From Dichetophora obliterata (lineage: Eukaryota > Arthropoda > Insecta > Diptera > Sciomyzidae): a stretch of DNA of 64,000 nucleotides. The position numbers and the translations under genes are program-made. Positions within the stretch are counted from its first letter, which is position 1; each line of letters begins with the position of its first letter. Location: positions 274,060,348 to 274,124,347 of the forward strand of contig OY986435.1 in the NCBI GenBank assembly GCA_963920525.1, read 5' to 3'. The notes under the pieces are model-generated. The model had not been told where the DNA came from, ran no database searches, and saw only the letters and a list, made by a program, of their open reading frames with translations. Below, in pieces: positions 47,701 to 59,531 of this stretch.

Positions 47701-49114
47701 ATTTATTATTTCCTTTTAGAATTTTCCGTGCAATATGACACTAGGAATTTGAAAAAATATTAAACATTATTACGCGGAAATTAAAAACTCGAAATATTTT
47801 TTATTTCCAAATTATTTTAAAAATTGTTACTTTTTGGGTGGCGCGTTAGTTTTCTAGAGGTAAAACACGAAAATTCATCGACAAAATTGCCTTTTTTGTA
47901 AAATTTTACTGCAAAACTCTTAAAATTTTCAATTTAATTTTACATCACAGATTCCAATTTGTCTTTAACTTTTAAAATGCTCGCCAAAAAATTATCACTG
48001 ATTTAATGAAAATTATATTAAGGAATTGTGTATGCAAAAACTTTTAAAACTTTTTAAGAACTTTTTTTTTCAATCAGGAATATTTATGTCATCAGTACTC
48101 ATGCCTTGTAAAAAAATCTGTCATTATAACAAAAAATAACTTCAATAAAACAAAATATTTGTTACATTCACGTTATTTTACCTGAATTGTAATGTAAGAA
48201 TAACACAATAAAAACTTTTTTAATGTTTCAAGTATGTTTCATCTTGTGGCGTCTGACTTAAGTTTGTACCTACAATACATTTATAACATTATTATAACAT
48301 ATTTTTCGCCTCATTGCATCCAAAGTTGTTACAAAATAAGCGTAAAATATCTGCTTTTCCAGTTGTAATTACGTTACAATTACGATTTATATCTGTATTG
48401 GCGATCCTTTTGCGAAACTTTGACTGTATCTTTCAAAAGAATTGAATACCAAACTCAGAATTTCAACTAGATATTTTTATTATGCTCTTTGGAAGACTCA
48501 CTCATGCCATCCTAACATATAATAATATCTGGACATGACGCTCTTAAATTGGTTTAAATTTTACCTTCCCACGAGGAATTCAATGCCGCATGCCATTATT
48601 TTCTCTTAATAAGGGGTGGTGCTCACACATATATATACTCATTTTTTACACATGTATACACATTTTAAAGTTCGAAAGTACGACAGACGAAAAAGACGGA
48701 TCGTTAATTTAAAAAGTTTTCTTCTAATATTATTGCAAGAAGAGAAACAAAATATAAGTTCTGCATCAAAAATAAATATTATTTTTCACTTTCAAGATCT
48801 TTGCGATGTATAGAAAAATGTAGAAATATCAATGCGAATTGATTTAAGTATCCTGTTACAACTTTCGAAGAGGACTGCATGATTTTATGGAAATGTAAAT
48901 TTGACTAGGTTAAATAAATTTTGTCACAACGTCAATTCGAAATTATGTTTCGCTGATAGAAATGTGAATGCCGCACTGTCATGGTACAAGAAATATATTA
49001 TTGTGTATTCGCTCTTTCATTGCAAATAAGATGAGAAACATTAAACCAAAATATCACTTATAATTTAAAGAGACTTGCAGGATTGCAGTCATGTCTACAA
49101 AGGAAGACTTACAG
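41741..49114. other. 7.4 kb of AT-rich DNA with no recognisable gene
   Basis: This would include the promoter region of the calcyphosin-like gene at its left edge. The rest is homopolymer-rich. A GC patch with several CCCGGGAT motifs (45170-45245) and the irregular array at 47255-47610 are the only structures seen. Small frames (for example 45302-45502) are hydrophobic, poly-T driven and not convincing. Confidence 0.5.
47255..47610. repeat. irregular tandem repeat, GGTTATTATTCAGTTGCAA type
   Basis: Variants of AAGGTTATTATTCAGTT(GCAA) occur near 47337, 47440, 47503 and 47577, with AAGTTGCAAGAACATTGAAAA at about 47290. The spacing is uneven (about 65-100 bp), so this is an old, worn array. Confidence 0.5.
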
Positions 49115-49765
49115 AATTGGCATTCCAACAAGAATATTGATAACAAAAAACTTCACATCAAAGCAAGGAATCGCTGTAATGAAATTTTAAAAGGCAAAAA
49201 GTTTTTGCACGAAACTTGTATTCCAAAAAAGTTTTTCTCTGACACGATGTAATCAGAAACTTGTTAACTTGGTTGATTATTTGTTAATTGAGTAAAAAAT
49301 CAAACATTGTCATCGATTCCAACTCTTTGAAGAGATAATAAAATCTTTACAGACTCGTCTAATAAAGCGAACCTATTGGCTGGATCGTTTGCACAAAATT
49401 CTACAATAGCAATTCTAAAATAGCAATTAGCCACTGCCCTTTTTTAAAGGTGGATCTTCTGCAAAGAAAGAAATTTACTTTCGAACGAGAGCAGTTAAAA
49501 GGCTCCTTACAAATTTTAACATAAACCAAGCTTCTGGTCCTGATGAAATACCGCCAATTGTGTTTAAAATGTGTGCTTCTTCGCTTAGATGAACCACGTG
49601 CTTTCTCAAGGACAGAACGATGCGTGTAGTCGTTGATCGTATTTCGTCCGATGCCATCAATGCAAGAGTACCGCGAGGCTCGGTTCTACTGCCAACCTTG
49701 TTTCTGGTTTTTAAAAACAACCCTATTCATTCGTGACAACATTTTGCTACCTTAAAATACGGATG
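49115..49765 (+). pseudogene. jockey-like LINE fragment with internal deletion
   Basis: The plus strand shows KARNRCNEILKG (49160-49200), then a gap, then VKRLLTNFNINQASGPDEIP near 49490-49550, which is the start of an RT domain. After a stop it continues as RVVVDRISSDAINARVPRGS and LPTLFLVFKNNPIHS (49620-49735). The finger and palm segment between these motifs is missing, so an internal deletion has joined distant parts. The catalytic YADD is absent. The pattern resembles insect jockey-clade ORF2, a different family from the RNase-H LINEs. Confidence 0.7.
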
Positions 49766-50478
49766 TCGCATGTAGCAAAACTTAACTTTTCAGGAGACTA
49801 CTTTTAAGGTATAACATCAAATATCTTCAAAATGACACTGTAGATTCTCTCCAGATTTCGATTGATTATAGTCTGAATATTTTACTTTCATAAGCTTATG
49901 TCAATTTTACTGTAATTATAATATCAAAGGCGTTATTAGCCTTTTTGCTTCAGAATGCATTTGTCGTTTGTTACTTTTTTAACAAATTCTTTTTCTTTGT
50001 GATATTCTTTGAACTTACGATAAAAAGCATACTGAAAATAAATCACTTATAAAAAATAATTGCGAAATTTTATGATACAATCTTAAGGAAATTTTTTATT
50101 AAAACAAATGATCAGCTTTTAATAAAAACATGCATAATTAACAAAGAAAAATTATTCCAAAAAAAATTCTTTATTCAATGAAAAATAAAATTAAAAACAA
50201 ACATTCAATAATAATAAATAATAATATAATATTATAACGTCAATTACGTTATAGTTGAAACAAATTAAAAGAAACTAAATTTGAAATTCCAATTTCTGCA
50301 AAAGATTCAAACTATAATACAGTACTTTTTGATATACCGCACACTACAGACTTTTAGTCTCCCGATAGTTTGATTTCTTTTCAAGTATGCATAGTGCCTT
50401 ATAAAAATGCGCCCACCTGCCGTTTGAGTTTCTTCTATAAAGTTAGTATGAATGAGTGTGATCGAAACTGTAATGTAC

Positions 50479-50750
50479 TGAACACATTGACGACGACTGC
50501 AACAGTGCGAAACAACATGAAGAAAGAAACAACAATCTGGAAGTACCATTAGATTGTTTCATTTACGTATACATAAACACATATTTTGCTCTGTTGTCGC
50601 ACGTCAAATAAGGAAAAATTCTAAACCGACGACAGCGACTTTGCTGCAATCACTCATTGTCGTTACAACATTTTCACCACTTTCATAAGAAAAGCATGTA
50701 AAAATAATTTGACATTTGACGCACTGTTGCTGTCGTCATCAATGTGTTCA
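50479..50750. mobile_element. 272-bp MITE with 31-bp inverted ends
   Basis: The left end TGAACACATTGACGACGACT is followed by GCAACAGTGCG. The right complement TGAACACATTGATGACGACA is followed by the same GCAACAGTGCG. The interior is not inverted and no target duplication is evident. Confidence 0.6.
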
Positions 50751-52446
50751 AGGTATACGACGTACAACAATTGTATTTTCAATAAGAAAAATCATCATTA
50801 TGCATAAAAAAATGTCGTATGTCCAATTCTGGTGCACATACGACAAAAAACATGCTCAGGACGATAAAATTTTGTAACGTACGACAAAATGCATGCTGAA
50901 TATCTGGGAAGTCATAAGGTTTGGGAAAAACTGATAGTTCCATTAAAAAGAGCTCTCGAAGTTTATTATGAATATATAAAAATCTCAAAAACGAAAAATT
51001 TCACATTCATTTCACATTCATTCATACGCGTTAAAAAAAGCCCAAGTTCTATGAAGATTATTGTGACCTCATTAAATATTGAAGCAAATCTAGTTCCAAA
51101 TTTAAATGATGAGGACGTAATAAATTATTTCGCACGAGCACAGAATGGAACTCTTTATTTGTGTTATTTTGCATAAACTATTATGTTATTAAAAAAATTA
51201 AAAAAATTATAATTTTGTTTTATTGTAAGAAAAAAATTTAATATATAAGAGGCGGCACTTATGTCGGGCTTAGGGCGGCAGAATGCCTTAATCCACCTGA
51301 TGGGAGGTTTAAACCACAAATTCTATTTTAAAGGGTGCCCATAATTGTTGTTTTCAACTATTAAAAAAAACACAATACCACGATACCACGCAATTGTGAA
51401 TACTCTTGTTTTTAATTAACACAACAAAAAAATTAAATAATATTTATGGCTAGCAAATTGCATTAATTCAGAGAACAAAAAATATAATAAAATAAAATAC
51501 AGAACAGTTTAAGGTATTGTTATATATAAATGTTAAACATTTTTTTGTACACCGTCTTCATGTTTTTTTTTTTGTGTTTAAGGCAAATTAAGGTTGGAAA
51601 AGACTTCGAAATTAAATTTTTTGTTTCAAATATTTTTAGAGTAAAACATTAAGCTGATCAATGAGTCTTATTTTTTATTAAATATTATGTTCGGATGTTA
51701 TTACAAATATAACCCGCTGATGAGAAGCACCGCTCTGTTCCTATGCTAGTTGGAGAAATAGTTCTGCGATAATCGTAAGCAATTTGTAAGTTTCGGTTAC
51801 AATTGCCTTCACCACAAAACAAAATTATTTCCTAAGTCAGAGTATCCGACAATTTTGGAATTCATAGCTGACGTCCCGATGTTGCAAATTGTGCTAAAAC
51901 TTTGCAAAGTCTTTGCTCCATTGATTCACACTCATCGTCCTAACAATCTTTTTCAGCCTCAAGAAAAGGTTTTTCTAATTCTATATTCATATCAACTTAA
52001 ATTGAAATGGTTGGTTGCATTTCCATGAATATTTGTAATAGAAATTTTTTATTTCAGAATCCCGGGATCCCAGAAAGAAAATGACTTCCCAAACACTGAC
52101 CTTACGGTACAGTTGAAACTATTTTTGATAAGTCGTTTTATTCAAGAACAATATATATACTGCGCAGCCTACGTCATAAGTGAAAATACATCCATACAAA
52201 AACAACACACACACAGCAAATGAAACTACCCATCATTGACGAACTTTTCGTGATGATTTCTTAAAGGAAGTTTCCGCATGAGCTGCTGGACTTAAAAAAA
52301 TTCATAAAAAATATAATGCAAAGTAGCGGTTGTCAGCGCCTAACTTTTTCCACTCTATTACAACAACTTCAAGATATTCATGATTGTTGTAATTCGCCGA
52401 ATCGTTCAGAGGCTAAGCGGTAGAGTTCGCAAACTATGGATGACAC

Positions 52447-52510
52447 TATCGATACTATCGATAATTTCACACTGTCGTGACTATCGATAATTTTGGACTG
52501 ACTATCGATG
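52447..52510. promoter_or_regulatory. cluster of TATCGATA (DRE-like) sites
   Basis: TATCGATA occurs exactly at 52447-52454, 52456-52463 and 52482-52489, and TATCGATG at 52503-52510. TATCGATA is the binding site of the fly promoter factor DREF and is typical of housekeeping promoters. No convincing gene starts next to it; coding-like frames lie 230 bp to the right. Confidence 0.45.
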
Positions 52511-52742
52511 GTTTTCGATAGTATTTAAATATTTCATTGGCTCCACTGTTTAGGTGTCATTTCCATTGCTGTCGAATTCGTTTGATTTTGACAATTTGAT
52601 ATAATTTTTTTCTGTTTTGTAGAGTGAAAGCTCAGGTGATGTTTCTTATAAATGTATGACCATTGTGTTGATTTAGAAGATGGGTGATAGTTAGTTAGAG
52701 GTTGAAAAGATGGAGAAGTTTCGGTGATGATTTGTTTTTAAT

Positions 52743-52955
52743 TTGCACAGCTCAAAACTGACGGGAAACACGTTCGCAGGGAGAATATTCCACAACTTTA
52801 CCGAACGACTAAAGAACGAATTATCACTACAACGTGAGGTTCTATGTGGCATCAAGGCAATGGTAAAGGAATTCGCTTGGACAGCTGCCCGAGTGGCGTC
52901 AGGCCATTACGACACCAACATTACGTCGATTTCCAATAGAGTTGAGAGAGGATGA
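52743..52955 (+). pseudogene. unrecognised coding-like frame without ATG
   Basis: An open frame of 70 codons, beginning at a non-ATG codon after a possible acceptor (TTTGCACAG). It includes FAGRIFHNFTERLKNELSLQ and AMVKEFAWTAARVASGHYD, a mixed amphipathic composition unlike the AT-rich background. A second frame at 53104-53355 (EIFVNEMYGQIGMFRQGSRK, EISSRLELLGKQMNL) follows 150 nt later. Together they could be exons or remains of one gene. I do not recognise the product. Confidence 0.3.
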
Positions 52956-53103
52956 AATATTTTTATCCCCTATGAAATATATCGCATGACGTTGAATTCG
53001 GTCTAGACGCTCGTTTCGATTTTAATTCCTTGAAGAATTTTCTTTATATATCTGTCTACTTTTCATTAACGAAACTTCCTCAATATTTCAATATTTCAAT
53101 ATT

Positions 53104-53355
53104 GTGTTCGTGCATGATAAATTCCGACGTTTCTGCATTGCGTCTTGCACAAATTTGAAACATTTATACGAAATTTTCGTCAATGAAATGTATGGCCAAA
53201 TCGGCATGTTTCGTCAAGGATCAAGAAAAATCGTGCATGATTCATTTGAGATTTCTTCAAGACTGGAACTACTGGGTAAGCAAATGAATCTGATTGGCTT
53301 ATCGGGAAAAAAACTAAATACAAACAAAGAAACAGTCAAACTGCTCTCAAAATAA
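53104..53355 (+). pseudogene. unrecognised coding-like frame, possible partner of 52743-52955
   Basis: 83 codons starting at GTG and ending in a stop at 53353. It includes FCIASCTNLKHLYEIFVNEM and LIGLSGKKLNTNKETVKLL. Codon content is richer in G and C than the flanks. No domain recognised and no clean splice junction to the previous frame. Confidence 0.25.
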
Positions 53356-54138
53356 ATCGAGCAACATAGTTTTTTTCGTGAAGGGGTTAACACGGAAGTT
53401 AACACCCCAATAAGATATAAAATTTTTATCCAAGATAGTAATGAAAAATATATCTGTTTTTTCTGGACAAGCGTTATTTATTGATTTATAAATATTTCAT
53501 TTAAAAAATCCAAGATTTTATAAGAAAATGAGAAGATTTTTTACTCGAATACCCCCATAAAAAATTTTTTAGATCTTTTTTCAGTCAGTTTGACACTGAC
53601 ACAGAGAGTGGACATATCCATGGCGGAATCTTAAATATATAATTCTTGGTTTTATTAGACTTTTGATCAAAAATATTAAAATTTAATATATATGAAAACA
53701 ATAGAAATTTGCATCGATACTCAAAACTTTGACTATAAAGTCGTTTCTCTTCATTCTTAGGTAACGATGTTTTATGAAAAAGTCGTTTTAGTAAAAATTT
53801 TTACAGTTTTCTAAAGGTTTTACTTCTACTGTGCTTGGTGGCAACACACATACTTTTTTCACAAATTTTTCGAGCTCATGAAGCGTTTTGGTTTACACTT
53901 AGGTAAAGTATCTCACGAGAAAAAAATTATTCGAGTGTGTTCGTCAAAATAATCCTTGTTTATGTAATCATGATTTCCCAAATATTTCGATAATAGCGTT
54001 AGCAATCCGTGAGCTGGAATGGTTTGAAATAACTAACCTGCATCAACAAACTTAATATTTTTGAATTCGGATTAAAGACAACGCAATTTTTCTGTAAATT
54101 TCTTTAATTATTTCTTATCTACTTTTACTAAAATAAAA

Positions 54139-54990
54139 AAACTTACTTACTTACTTAGTTGGCGCTACAACCGTATGTTGGTCTTGGCCTCATCTAAGAA
54201 TTTGCGCCAGCCATTTCTGTCTTCCGCTTGCTTGCGCCAGTTGGAAATTCCAATCTTCGTCATGTTGTCCTCTACTTGGTCTTTCCAACGAAGATGCGGT
54301 CGTCCTCTTTTGCATTGACCGCCGCTGGGCACCGAATCGAATGTTTTCTTCACTGTAGCATCGTCTTTCATGCGCTGAACATGACCTAGCCAGCGAAGCT
54401 GCTCGATTTGAATGCGCTTGAATATGTCGATGTCAGCGTACAGCTCATACAGTTCGTCATTCCACCGTATTCGGTACTCGCCATTGACGCAGATTAGTCC
54501 GTAGATCTTACGAAGAATCTTTCTCTCGAATGCTCCTAAAGTCCTTTCATCTGAGCTGCTCAGCGTCCAGGTTTGTGATGCATAAAGTAGGACGGGCATG
54601 ATGAGCGATTTATAGAGCGTGATTTTTGTTCGTCGAGAGAGGGCTCTGCTTCTCAATTGCCTACTGAGCCCAAAGTAACACCTGTTGGCAAAAGTTATTC
54701 TTCGTTTGATCTCAATGCTGATGTCGTTGGTTGAGTTTTTGCTGGATCCCAGATAAACGAAGTTATTCACAACCTCGAAGGAGGTATTGTCAACTGTGAC
54801 GTGGGTTCCAAGACGCTGGAACTGTTTGTTTGTTGACACCAAGTATTTCGTCTTATCTGCATTCACTGCCAGACCCATTCGACTTGACTCTTTTTCTAAT
54901 CTGGAAAATGCTGCACTGACCACGCGCGTATTATGGCCAATGATATCGATTTCATCAGCTTACGCAAGCAGCATAACACTCTTGTAGAAA
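54139..54990 (-). pseudogene. RTE-like LINE 3' end, truncated, catalytic codon lost
   Basis: The minus strand encodes an open 252-codon segment (54923-54165) with AVNADKTKYLVST, NNFVYLGS, RRTKITLYKSLIMPVLLYAS, the region LGAFERKILRKIYG, and RWLGHVQRM with a C-terminal W-rich tail. This is the palm-thumb and C-terminal part of an RTE-type ORF. Just upstream, the palm motif reads stop-A-D-E where YADD is expected (about 54950-54962), so the Tyr codon became TAA. The element ends in a (TAAG)n run (54141-54158) instead of poly-A, which fits RTE-like 3' tails. It is 5'-truncated near 54990. Confidence 0.8.
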
Positions 54991-55074
54991 AAAACTTAAT
55001 TATTTCACATACGATCCTCACTCTCAAGTTATCGTTGGAATGGTTTTGAGTGCCTGCATTGATTTCTGGTCAGA

Positions 55075-55390
55075 TTAAAGGTAAATTACAATAATATTTA
55101 AAAGCTATAATCGTAATCTTTAAAAAATAAACGAAGATTGTAATCAATATCCAAATATCTTTCATTACAATTATAGTAATCGTTATTAATAAAAAAATCA
55201 CAATTTCAATTACTGTAGTAATCAAAATATTTTTTTTACGATTACAGTAATCGTTATCAATTAAAAATTGCAATTACGATAACTGTAGTCACAATAAAAA
55301 TTTTCTGATTACGATTACAGAAACTGTTTTAAAAGCAAAATTTTATTTACGAATACTGTAATTGTATTCTTTGTTTTGTAATTTAATTTT
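55075..55390. repeat. degenerate CGATTACAGTAATCG-type block
   Basis: ACGATTACAGTAATCGTTAT, AATTGCAATTACGATAACTG and TGATTACGATTACAG forms on both strands. Local inverted and direct repeats are mixed. It lies right of the RTE-like LINE end. Confidence 0.5.
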
Positions 55391-56254
55391 CAAAGAAATG
55401 GATTGTGGAAGTTAATTTTATATTCTGACGTCACTTAATGATAATCGCTTACTTTATCGGCGACATAAGAAAAAAGTTTTTCTTTTGCTGGAAAAGTGAA
55501 TTATCCACGGCGGTATGATCTTAGTCTTATAAAATGTAAATATTTGTTTCAAGCTCAAATATAATTCTATTGAGTCTCTCATTAATCCTTGCAAATATTT
55601 TGTATTCATACATTTTTTTAAAGTTTTAAAAATTGTAACGGACATGCGCTCTGATTGTGCAAAACTGTTTACATTTTGACAAGAGTTTATGTTGACCTGT
55701 TCTTTGTCGATAAAAGATCACAAAAAAATTTAACATTGTTATCGGTGATGCTATTGGCAAATAATTCGACTTAAATTTCTATTAAACTATATTGAATTGC
55801 ACTTGCATTTATTTATAAGAGAATATGTAATAAAATAGTACATTTAAACTTTTTTTGATATTGCAAAACAAAGTCGGATTCGGTTCGAAAAATACAAGTA
55901 AACTTTTCATATATATTATAAGATAAAATTTTTTTAATAATAGTGGTATTCACACCAGACTCGTTAGTCTGTTAATAGGTTAGTTGTTAGTTGTTAGTTC
56001 GTTTAATTTGTTATCTGTGAACACACCTTTTTGTTTAATCTCGTAAACCTGGAGATTGTTGTTGAATAACAGCTGATTTTGCTTTTCGTTACTTAAAATT
56101 GAGGTTAAATTGTTACACACTTAGTTTTTACAACGCCCCCTTTGAAATTTTTCTTTTAACGGGTGATTTAGTTTTGCTAATGTTAAACAAATTTTAATAT
56201 AAGAAAAACATTGTATCAGAAAACTTAATATCTATATTTAAATGTAAAAGTTTA

Positions 56255-56850
56255 TTAAAAATCACGTCCACCTCCAATACAAAGTGAGTTTACCAAAACG
56301 GTAAAATGTCTTTGAATTCCGCAAAAATTAATCCAATGACTTCAAATGTTGCACATAAGCTTTAACAATTACTATGAACTTGAAGTATGAAATTCGTAAA
56401 ATCTAATAAAACCCACAGCTCCTAAACCTCCCATACAAAGTGACTTTATGATATCAGTATAATCTCCATATATTAAAAAAAAATTTAGGTACAATGGCTT
56501 CAAATTTTGTAAATTAGTTTTACTTTTAACAATGCACTCGATGTTTGAAATTTTGTTAAAAAAAACTACAAATTCCGCCAAACTCCCATACATATTACGT
56601 CATCATAGTAGTTAAACCTTTAGGAAAATATTGTTTAAACTTGATATTGTGCACATAAGTTTTAATAAATAAAAATGATTCTGAGTTTCAAATGTAAAAT
56701 ATTTGGATAAAAACCACGCTCTATAAAAGTGACGTCACCAAAATAATACAACATTCAAGACTTCAAATAAAAGAAAATACGGCCGTGGGGTCCAGTCGAA
56801 GATATTTCCTTACTAGTTTACTTTTGTTTATTAAAAAAACTTTACCACCT
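56255..56850 (+). repeat. repeat of about 150-bp units with CATACAAAGTGA cores, copy 1
   Basis: Units recur near 56276, 56432, 56583 and 56710, each with a CCA(C)CTCCCATACAAAGTGAC-like core and a following TTGCACATAAG(C/T)TTTAA segment. The last unit carries TGACGTCA (56730-56737). The right end TTCAAGACTTC and the TATTTCCTTACT region match the end of 62780-63240. No coding capacity. Confidence 0.6.
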
Positions 56851-57904
56851 TTTAAATATCTCACTTGCTTGCATATAGGTTAAATTAAGACAGAAAAATA
56901 TTATTGTCTTATTGAAAACTACCGAGCATAAAACAAAGCATATTTTGAGTTATGCCTAGTTATTAGAAAGCTGCAATCAATTTAAATTTTAAATTAAACA
57001 GAACAAAATAAATAACATTTTCTGTTTCAACATTTTAAGGCGGCACTCAAAATATAATCGTAACTAAAAAGTTATTTATAAACTTTAAGCAACGTCAAAG
57101 TTTTATTATGTGTCACAAACACAACCTATAAATTTATGCACAACCAGAAATAAACAGTGTCCAAAAAATAAAATCCGTTTCTCATATCAGCCTGCAATTA
57201 AAGCCAAATTTTATTTGACAGACTGTTTTTTTTACATACACCAATTAAATTCATGAAGTTATTTCCAGGACTTTAACAGATTATTCTGCAATTTTTTTCG
57301 ATGTGTTTTTGGTTTTATGAAAATCTGCAGATTTTAACATGCCATGAAATGTTTATAAAATAATTTTCATGAAATTCTTTTTTGTATCGCCCATTCTGTT
57401 TGGAGGTTTTTAATTCGTTTTAGCTCTCAATATCAAGAGTTATTAATAGGCAAAATTAGCAAGTCTGATATATGATAAGCCTAAGTGACCATAGCGGGGT
57501 TGCACCGGGGACATATAAAAATATACTCTTGAAATAATAAATTATTCATATAGGTAATGGAAAATATTAAAATGGTAAACAGATTTCATATTAGCAAGGT
57601 TAAGTTAATTTGGCAGCTGGTCTCAAGAGTGACCCACTTAAGTCGGATGATAAGTTCGTTGTGATATCACTTTTAGACCAGAAGAAACGAAGAGAGCAAT
57701 TAAGTGAAACGTGGAATGTTGTAGAATCATGTGATATTGAAGCTATGACAAGTTTTATGACTTTACCTTAGTCAAATCAAGTTGCACAGAGAAAACAACA
57801 TTTTCAAAAGTGGCAAAAACGTGCCACTTTTAAAACCGCTTAACCCAGATTTTGCACTTTTAACGTTTATTTTATTTTTAAGAAGGAACAGTTTTAAATT
57901 AAAT

Positions 57905-58135
57905 ACTTAAATGTTTATATTCATTTTAAAAACGAAATTTTTTTTTACTAGATTCTTAAATGTTTGTTTGATTTTTAACAATAGACATTTTAAAATGCAA
58001 TAGTAAAACGTTTATTTTCATTTTAAAAACTAGCATTTTAAATTTAGATTCTAAAATGTTCGTTTAATTTTTAGCAATAAACATTTTATAATGCAATAGT
58101 AAAACGATTATTTTCATTTTAAAAACGAAAGTTTT
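57905..58135. repeat. tandem repeat, about 2.3 units of 97 bp
   Basis: TTCATTTTAAAAAC recurs at about 57920, 58017 and 58113. Between copies lie GATTCTTAAATGTT/GATTCTAAAATGTT and GCAATAGTAAAACG. Confidence 0.7.
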
Positions 58136-59102
58136 CATTATTTCCCATTAATTCAAAACATTACCAAAAATACCCATTTTTATTATTTTTAATAATTAAA
58201 AAGCGTTTTATTGGTTTTTAAAATTAAAGTTTAATTTCAATTATTTTATCATCAGCTATGTCCCATCTCGTTCAAATATGTTAGATGATGATACAGTGTC
58301 TAAAAATATAGAATTTTCCAGATATTATTAATTTTATTTTAAATACTTAAATACTTACTTAATACTTATGCCATTATTCTGTATCTCTATCCGATCAATC
58401 GTTTCGTACAAAACACTGATCGTTCGTGTGTTTTAAATCTGTAGCTCGAACAGAATCAAACAACGATAACAGCTGATCAGCTGGCGAACGATGCCGTAAC
58501 ACAGTAATTTCTTGCAATCTGTATCCCTGACGATTAATAAAACTACGAAGCCAGACGTCAAAATCAAACGAACACTTTTAAGTTATCGTTGTGTTTTGTT
58601 TGCTGAAGAACATTTTTAGAAAAAGTGCAATGAGTTAAGTTTCAGTGATAAAAAAAACAACAAGCATACAGTTCGTTATTTTATAAAATAAATTCATAAT
58701 TTACTCAATTTCTGGTAACTCCAAAATATGCGTGTAATCTCGCAACCTTCTTCTGTGCTCCCTCAATTCGTTTCTATCAGTCTCCTAAATAAAGCACTGC
58801 AATAGCTGCATACATTTCAGTTAAATCACTATTTTGATTAAAAGCACAACACTATAATTCAACAATCACAAAAAACAATGAAAATTAAAGAAACCGACCG
58901 ATTTGCTCAAAATACTTTTATTCAATGTAAACAAAAACAGCTGCTTCATATAATCGAAGTGAAAGTAGGCATTGCCTACAACAAAAAAACGAAGGTAAAA
59001 ATTTATGAAATCTTTGCAGAAAATTGCCATAATTCTGTAATTTGCTAGAATTTTTCATCTCGCAATTTTTAATTTGAAAACTGCTTGTGTATAACAGTTT
59101 GA

Positions 59103-59241
59103 CTGCTTTATTTTGTATCTCTAATAAGCACACCAACGATAAGTAAGACACGAGAAGCAATATAATTTTGTATGGTAGAAAGCATTGCATCTCGTTCTTT
59201 CTCATCGTTGGTGTGCTTCTTCGTGATACAAAATAATGCAG
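59103..59241. mobile_element. hairpin MITE, family H, copy 2
   Basis: The outer ends CTGCTTTATTTTGTATC and the complement CTGCATTATTTTGTATCACG lead into arms with AAGCACACCAACGATAAG and AAGCACACCAACGATGAG. The two arms meet within about 20 bp. The flanking triplets differ, so the duplication has decayed or been altered. Confidence 0.75.
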
Positions 59242-59391
59242 TCACGTAGCAAACGTAAGCTTGACGTAGGGGTTGGCGAGCAGACTTGATTGGGATACAG
59301 ATATTGATTAGTTTACAACTTCGTTCGTATATTCATCGTTCGTTTTTCGTTAGAGATGGTTTCGTTAGGGATGGTTCGTTAGGGATACTAA

Positions 59392-59531
59392 CTGCATTAT
59401 TCTGTATCACGAACAAGCACACCAACAATGAGAAAGACACGAGAAGCAATACATTTTTCCATACAAAATTTTATTGCTTCTTGTGTCTTGCTCATCGTTG
59501 GTGTGCTTGTTCGTGATACAGAATAATGCAG
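59392..59531. mobile_element. hairpin MITE, family H, copy 3 (clean TAA duplication)
   Basis: The ends CTGCATTATTCTGTATCACG are perfect complements, followed by AACAAGCACACCAACAATGA on the left and a close match on the right. TAA flanks both sides (59389-59391 and 59532-59534). The two arms make up nearly the whole 140 bp, so the element is almost entirely hairpin. Confidence 0.85.

Noticed and set aside
49475..49720. 81-codon minus-strand frame
   Set aside because: Antisense to recognisable plus-strand LINE motifs.
50307..50552. Two overlapping frames on opposite strands
   Set aside because: They cover the end of a MITE and its flank; no domain.
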